Source of the DNA: Euonymus europaeus
Lineage: Eukaryota; Streptophyta; Magnoliopsida; Celastrales; Celastraceae
Assembly: GCA_963580455.1 (NCBI GenBank)
Contig: OY756969.1
Location: 18,138,760 to 18,202,759, forward strand
DNA length: 64,000 bases
Reading direction: 5' to 3'
Below are positions 58,225 to 64,000 of the stretch, one piece after another. The translations under genes and the position numbers were made by a program. Each line of letters begins with the position of its first letter. Position 1 is the first letter of the stretch. The notes under the pieces were generated by a model. That model saw nothing but the letters and a program-made list of their open reading frames with translations. It was not told the origin of the DNA and searched no databases.

Positions 58225-59563
58225 TGTTGGGTTTAAAATACCCTACTAGCAAGTGCACTAGTCGAAAGGATAGCACAAGTAGTCAGTAGAGATCGTATCC
58301 ACAGAGACAGAGTTATAATTGATCCAAATGTTTACTTGTGTATATTTATGAACAATGCAAGAAATTAAAGTTCCGCTCAAGTTGATTGGGTTCACAATTT
58401 AATAAGAATGCAAGCAAGAAAGGTAAAGTGTTTTTGGACTTTTTATATTGAAGAATGCAAATGCTAATGCAATTTATCACTAGGCAAGTTATACTAATGC
58501 AATGAATTCAAGTAGAAGAATGAAGCACCAAGACTTCGAAATCCACCAAGGGTCAATGATGTGTAAACACAACCAATTCACTCACACATTTATCAATCCG
58601 GGTATAACGAATCCGTACCTAAATCGGTTTTAGCGCACTTAAGCCAATTTCCCTCATGTCAATTACTAGCCATCTTATTGGTCTAGGTTGGATGTTCCTA
58701 TCAACATTCTAGCCATCTTATTGGTCTAGACATGCATAAGAATTCATGAAATCTCAATGGAAATAGGATTCATACAAACTTGTTCCAAACCTAATGGAAA
58801 CAACAATTGCAATCTAAGGTCCCAAGAAGCATGATTAAATAGATATTTTACCATCTACAAAATCCATCAAACAAATCCATTCAAAACCCTAAGTGGTGAT
58901 CAAACACAAAGAGTAAGAAGAATCCACAATAATCATAAAAACCAAAGATTTATACCCAAAAAGATTCACATATAAACAAATCAATTCATACAACCATCAT
59001 CAACCCAAGGCTTCATCCTAGCCTTGGTGATAAAGAGTTTAGCTACTCATAGAGAGAGAAAGAAATAAGCAAAGAGAGAGAAACATATTTGTGGAACCCA
59101 AAATTGGAAGAAACACAAGCCAAGATGAAGAATCCCTCCTTCAAGCCTTGAATCATCCTTCTTTCCTCTGTTTTTCGCTCCCTGAAACGGTCGTTCGATA
59201 GGTTAGAAGTATCCAGTTTTTAAGGCTTTCGCGAAATAAAAGTGCCTAATTTTTAGTGCAGGGGCGCCTAGGCGTGTAGGAAATGCGCCTAGGCGCCTAT
59301 CTAGAAAATGCAGTTTTCTGAATTTTGCATTCACCCATGTTCCGTGCGTGGCCCGTACTGCCCAGGCGTGTATAAATCACGCCCAGAATAATTTGGAAGC
59401 TTATTCTTGCTCTCATCTTGCCCATATTTACCATCCTTTTGTTCCGCACCATCAATTTCCTATCAAAATCCAAGACAATAGATAAATGTACCGAAATGAT
59501 AATACAAATTAGATAATATAGGGTTATTATCACCAAAAACAATAGGTATATTCATACCTATCA
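58225..59563 (-). repeat. 5' LTR of the Athila-like element
   Basis: Partner of 48189-49528; the primer-binding site lies directly inside it. Confidence 0.93.
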
Positions 59564-59568
59564 GAAGG

Positions 59569-60628
59569 GGCTCAAATTCTCAATGATAAGGCCAACGTGT
59601 TAACTCAAATCAATGAACTAATAATCGTCCCAACAATGGATGTGATCGCGGCTCTTCAAAAATTATTTGTCAACTCTATGAGCGTCATGGTCATACTGCC
59701 AATAAGTGTCCAAAATTCAAAATTTTTGCTGCTCAAGATAATACATCTACACCCACTACTCAATATGCCAATTCCTTAGCCACTCCTACCACTATGTCTC
59801 AACAATGACTTCTCGGGTGCCTATCACAGCATGATCCACGATCTTAACAACCTCTCTACTCACTCTGAATATGACAACACTGATGAAGTGCATATTGGCG
59901 ATGGTTCAGCTTTGATGATCACACACACAAGCGCTGCACACCTTCACACACCCAAACGACCACTTACTATCAACAATACTTTATGTGTTCCTTTATTACA
60001 CAAAAATTTGTTTTCATTTCATGACCTCACTAAACACAATAATGTTTTTATTGAGTTTTATCCTTTTCATTATGTTCTTAAAGATTGAAGTACGGGTCGC
60101 ACCATGGCACTGGGTAGTTGTAAAGATGGCATCTATGTTCTGGATTCTAAGAAGATCAAGTGTTTTTCAGCTTCTACTACTGCACCCAAGATCAAAATTA
60201 GTGTTGATGGGTGGCATAATCGCTTAGGCCATCCTTCACCGAAGCTTCTTTTTTTCTATTTTGTGTTCTTTAATCTACCGTGTACCACTTCAATTTCAAG
60301 TACTTAATCTCCATGGTTATTTTTGTCTCTCAATAAAAGTCATAGGCAACCTTTTGGTCCCTCAACTATTACTAGTAATGCTCCCCTTCATGTTATATAT
60401 AGTTGTGTGTGGGGACTTGCTTCTATCACTTCCATTGATGGCTATCATTACTATGTTATTTTCGTGGACCATTATAATTAATACACTTGCCTCAACCCTC
60501 TTCATTCCAAATCTGAAGTTCATTCTACCTTCATTCAGTTCAAAACATTTGTGGAAAAACAATTTCAAAGCTCTATTAGAACTCTATACTCCAATAATGG
60601 CGAAGAATATTTGAAATTAAAATTTTAA
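59569..60628 (+). pseudogene. Degraded copia, zinc knuckle to integrase part (right of the Athila-like insertion)
   Basis: The frame cut at 48188 resumes here. CQLYERHGHTANKCPKF (zinc knuckle) is near 59665-59720. A protease-like region is near 59800-60090 (NDFSGAYHSMIHDLNNLSTH and, later, LCVPLLHKNLFSFHDLTKHN). The integrase zinc region WHNRLGHPSPKLL is near 60212-60250, and degenerate integrase core sequence (YYVIFVDHYN) is near 60440-60480. Stops and frameshifts are frequent. The sequence is cut at about 60628 by the chromovirus LTR, so RT and RNase H lie beyond the window or are lost. Confidence 0.72.
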
Positions 60629-60994
60629 TGTTCCTCAAATATGCACCAACAATCTAACGCAACAATCAGAAGAATCCAAGCAAGGACTGATATTAACTTC
60701 CAGAAAAGATAGTCTGACAGCTAAAATCAAGAAGATCAATACAAAGGCTAGTTCGAGAGAGCCACTCTCCACAGAACACAAGAAAGGAGAAAGAGATAAA
60801 ACTTCAATATAATTCTCATGATCCCCAAACCAACCCTAAACATCACTACTTATCACCCTCCCACAACAAAATAAACAACGGCTGAGATAAAAAGATGTCA
60901 TAACAAGACATCAGAACCACCCACTACACTAAACATGAAACGATGCCGTCAGGACCAACAAAAGAAATATAATTTAAACTAACAGAACTTAACA
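60629..60994 (-). repeat. 3' LTR of the chromovirus, about 366 bp
   Basis: On the minus strand it starts TGTTAAGTTCTG just after the purine tract TGAAGGAGGGAAGC (61010-60997), and it ends GAGGAACA. The ends TGTT...AACA are inverted. The second LTR and the other target copy are outside the window. Confidence 0.7.
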
Positions 60995-61007
60995 AAGCTT
61001 CCCTCCT

Positions 61008-63981
61008 TCAGAGGATCTTACCCACAAGATCTGGAAAATTTTCCATGAGAGATGAATAAGCCACCCAGGTAGCATCTAAGTCCTTTTGTCCCTCCCAACG
61101 CACCAAACATTCAGCTACTGGAGTACTTCCCTTCCGATCAATCCTGCGATCCAAAATAACTTCTGGTATAGGCATTAAGATGCCCTCGGCTGTAACCGGA
61201 GGTGGATTATTGGACACCACAGGTCTGCTTCCAATGTGTTTCTTGAGCTGGGATATATGAAATACATGATGAATCAAAGAACCATCAGGAAGCTTGAGTT
61301 TATAGGCAACCTTACCAACTCTCTGAAGGACTTCATAAGGTCCATAGAAACGTGGAGACAGTTTCAAGTTTCAAGTTTCTTCTTTGAGTCACTGACATTT
61401 GTTTGTAAGGTTGCAGCTTCAAGTATAATAGGTCACCCACCAACAACTCTTGAAATGTTCGAGTTTTATCTGCATATTTTTTCATCACTTGCTAACTCTT
61501 AGACAAATTCTGTTGAGCTAGAAGCACAATGGCTTCCCTTTCTCGTAGAAATTGATCAGTACTTTCCAGAGTAGCAATCCCCGAAATATAATTGCATAAT
61601 CGAGGAGGGGCCATACCATAGACAATGTGAAAAGGAGACAGCTTAGTATTAGCATGTATGGAAGTATTGTAACAAAATTCCGTCAAAGCTAACCACTTAT
61701 ACTAACTCTTCAGCTGGTCCCCACAGAAACTCCTCAAATATTGTTCCAACACCTTGTTAATGGCTTCCGTTTGTCCGTCTCCTTGAGGATGATACGCAGT
61801 TGTGAGTTGCAGTTGGATACCTTGAAGTTTCCATAATTCCCTCTAGAAGGCACTAGTAAAAATCCGATCTCGATCCAACAACATTTTTTTGGGCATGCCG
61901 TGGAGCTTGAATATATTGTCTAAGTAAATTTGAGCAATTGAAGATGTTGTAAAAGGATGTTTAACACCCAAAAAATGAGCATACTTTGACATGCGATCGA
62001 CTACCACCATGATCACATTTTTGCCAAAGGACATAGGGAGACCTTCAACAAAATCCATACTAACCTCAGCCCAAATTTTTGTAGGAATTGGAAGAGGTTG
62101 TAAGTCTCTACAAGGACAGGAATTGAGATGCTTATTACGTTGACAGACTTCACACTCTCTGATAAAGGTCTTCACCGAAGCCTTCAAACCATTCCAAAAA
62201 AAATCATGCTTAATTCTTTGATAAGTTTTCACATATCCACAGTGGCCGCCCATGGGAGAACTATGATACATATGTAACAATTGCTGCTGCAAGTTGTTAT
62301 CCGAACCTACCAGCATCCTTCCCTTATAGAAAACAACTCCATTTACCAAGTCAAATTTCTCCACTAATTCACCTCTTTGTAATTGTAAAAGAACACAATA
62401 CACCTGAGCATCTCCAACATAAGATTTTAAAATTACATCAACAATAGAAATAGTAGGAACTGTCAAGCCATGTAAGGACTCTGAGTCTGAGGCTTTCAAC
62501 GTGGAATCCAAGTCTGGCCGTCGAAATAAAGCATCATCCACTTTATTTTCCGCCCCTTTTTTATACTTTACCATAAAATCATACCCCAGCAGTTTGCTTA
62601 ACCATTTTTGTTGTACATGTGTCCCAATGCGTTGATCAAGAATATACTTGAGACTAACATGGTCAGTTCGGATGATGAAAGAGCGGCCTAACAGGTATGG
62701 TCTCCATTTCTGAATGGCCGAAACTAAGGCGAATAACTCTTTTTCCTAGGTGGAAAGATGAAGTAATATGCCTTTAATCGCTGCACTAAAAAAGGCAATA
62801 GGATGTTGATGTTGCATTAAAACAGCCCCAATTCCATTCCCCGCGGCATCACATTCGATGATGAAAGGAGAAGTGAAATCCGGAAGAGACAAAACTGGAG
62901 GATTTACGACCACCTGTTTCAACACCTGGAAAGCTGCCTCAGCCTTAGTAGACCATTGGAAACCATTATTTGTAAGAAGTTGAGTCAAGGGTGCAACCAA
63001 ACTTCCATAGTGCCGGATAAATCGCCTATAATAACCCGTGAGACCTAGAAAGCCTCGTAGTGCCTTTACAGTGTTGAGACTAGGCCAGTTGCGGACCGCC
63101 TCAATTTTTGCTTCATCGGTGTGAACCCCATTTGCACTAATAATATGGCCCAGATAATGAACCTTAGATACCCCAAAACAGCACTTGGACATCTTGGCAA
63201 ATAAATGATTTTCCTCCAAAGTTTGTAAAACAACCCGCAAATGAAGCAAGTGATCCTCCATAGTCCTGCTATACACCAAAATATCATCAAAAAAAACCAA
63301 CACAAACTTGCACAACATGGGTCGAAACACCTCATTCATCAAACCTTGGAAGGTACTAGGAGCATTCGTTAGACCAAAAGACATAACCAACCACTCATAA
63401 TGGCCCTCATGAGTGCGAAATGCAGTTTTAGGGATGTCATCAGAGTGTACCCGTATCTGATGGTAACCACTGTGGAGGTCCAAGTTTGAGAAAACCACTC
63501 TCCTAAACAACTCATCAAGCAACTCTTCAGTCACAGGAATTGGAAAATGATCCTTGATGGAATGTAAATTCAGTTCGCGATAATCCACACACATTCTCCA
63601 CGAACCATCGGCTTTGCGGACCAATATGACTGCTGAAGAAAAAGGGCTTGGACTCTTCCGTATCATGCCACTACCCAACAAATCCCCCACGATTTTTTCA
63701 ATCTCCTCCTTTTGAAAATATGGATAACGGTAAGGTTTAACATTAATAGGGGTAGCCCTTTTCTTCAACACAACTCGATGATCACAACTTCGTTTTGGAG
63801 GCAAACCATGAGGCATCCTAAAGACACCCAAAAATTCAGCCAAAATAAAGGAAACAGTGGTTATCGGAAAGCGCAAGGTAGGACGATTACTCATGTCCAC
63901 AACTTGAAGATGCAATATCAAACCCTGTCGCTCAGTTGAAGCAAACTTCTTAGGAACTGAAGCATCAATTAAACCCATCAA
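61008..63981 (-). pseudogene. Chromovirus pol: RT, RNase H, integrase and chromodomain, with stops and frameshifts
   Basis: From high to low coordinates: the reverse transcriptase region opens with DHRVVLKKRATPINVKPYRY, then WRMCVDYRELN and catalytic LVFFDDILVYS near 63310-63270. RNase H starts at PFIIECDAAGNGIGAVL near 62880. A stop near 62746 interrupts it before the frame resumes. Integrase has CEVCQRNKHLNSCPC and VSMDFVEGLP near 62160-62035, a stop near 61841, then a further shift near 61690. The C-terminus has LSPRFYGPYEVLQRVGKVAY near 61360-61300 and a group II-type chromodomain (EVILDRRIDRKGSTPVAECL, then VRWEGQKDLDATW) near 61163-61065, stopping at 61008. At least three lesions make this copy defective. 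Confidence 0.88.
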
Positions 63982-64000
63982 ACTGCCATCAAGACCCTAC

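Larger units (their letters stand above)
48189..59563 (-). mobile_element. Athila-like Ty3/gypsy element, 11,375 bp, nested in the degraded copia
   Basis: LTRs 48189-49528 (1,340 bp) and 58225-59563 (1,339 bp), TSD GAAGG. On the minus strand the 5' LTR is followed by the primer-binding site TGGCGCCGTTGCCGGGGA (58216-58199), complementary to aspartate tRNA, the usual primer of Athila/Tat elements. A gag-pol frame follows, then a third ORF, a non-coding region and the purine tract (AAGTGTGGGGTGTT) before the 3' LTR. By eye the LTRs differ at roughly 30-35 positions (about 2.5%), so this insertion is older than the copia at 25.8 kb. Gag-pol has two in-frame stops and a frameshift; the third ORF has one stop. 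Confidence 0.93.
60629..64000 (-). mobile_element. Chromodomain gypsy element (chromovirus), partial; continues past the window
   Basis: The 3' LTR, a polypurine tract and the pol 3' half are present on the minus strand; the 5' part is outside the window. It inserted into the integrase region of the degraded copia. The C-terminal chromodomain places it among plant chromoviruses (Reina-, Tekay-, Galadriel- or CRM-like; not resolved by reading). Confidence 0.85.

Overview
This is nuclear DNA of a flowering plant, most likely a woody eudicot. Two spliced host genes with GT-AG introns sit in a matrix of Ty1/copia and Ty3/gypsy retrotransposons, Mutator-like elements, MITEs, a LINE fragment and a decayed endogenous pararetrovirus. 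No operons, CRISPR arrays, bacterial or organellar genes were seen. I cannot name the species.

Layout. 1-1.5 kb: 3' end of a copia element (+). 1.9-6.1 kb: a Mutator-like element with 92-bp terminal inverted repeats and a broken FAR1-type transposase. 6.3-12.35 kb: an endogenous caulimovirid-like polyprotein remnant (movement protein, coat/gag, zinc knuckle, protease), split by a 1,478-bp solo LTR with a perfect 5-bp target duplication. 14.0-18.7 kb: host gene 1 (-), a PBL2/PBL3 (APK2)-like receptor-like cytoplasmic kinase, 6 exons, 420 codons. 18.9-25.8 kb: AT-rich intergenic DNA with several MITEs and a large inverted repeat. 25.83-33.40 kb: a complete, apparently young copia element (-) with LTRs that look identical and an uninterrupted gag-pol of about 1,343 codons. 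34.1 kb: an LRR fragment. 34.75-40.2 kb: host gene 2 (-), a YIF1-family Golgi/ER membrane protein, 4 coding exons, 272 codons. Its 3.2-kb intron contains an antisense NAC pseudogene and a MITE. 40.9-44.3 kb: a second, MuDR-type element whose intron is nearly all minisatellite. 45.4-46.9 kb: 3' part of an L1-type LINE (-), abutting a gypsy-like LTR. 47-64 kb: nested insertions. A degraded copia (+) was split by an 11.4-kb Athila-like gypsy element (-, TSD GAAGG) and again by a chromodomain gypsy element (-) that runs off the window.

How it fits together. Only the kinase and YIF1 genes look like working host genes. The 25.8-33.4 kb copia is the only element that looks coding-competent. The other elements carry stops, frameshifts or truncations. 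Nesting gives a relative order: the degraded copia predates the Athila-like and chromovirus insertions, and the pararetrovirus predates its solo LTR. The best candidates for something less described are an extra gag-like ORF in the leader of the young copia, an LTR-derived repeat inside the Athila-like element upstream of its third ORF, a minisatellite-filled transposase intron, and a MULE terminus built of two consecutive hairpins.
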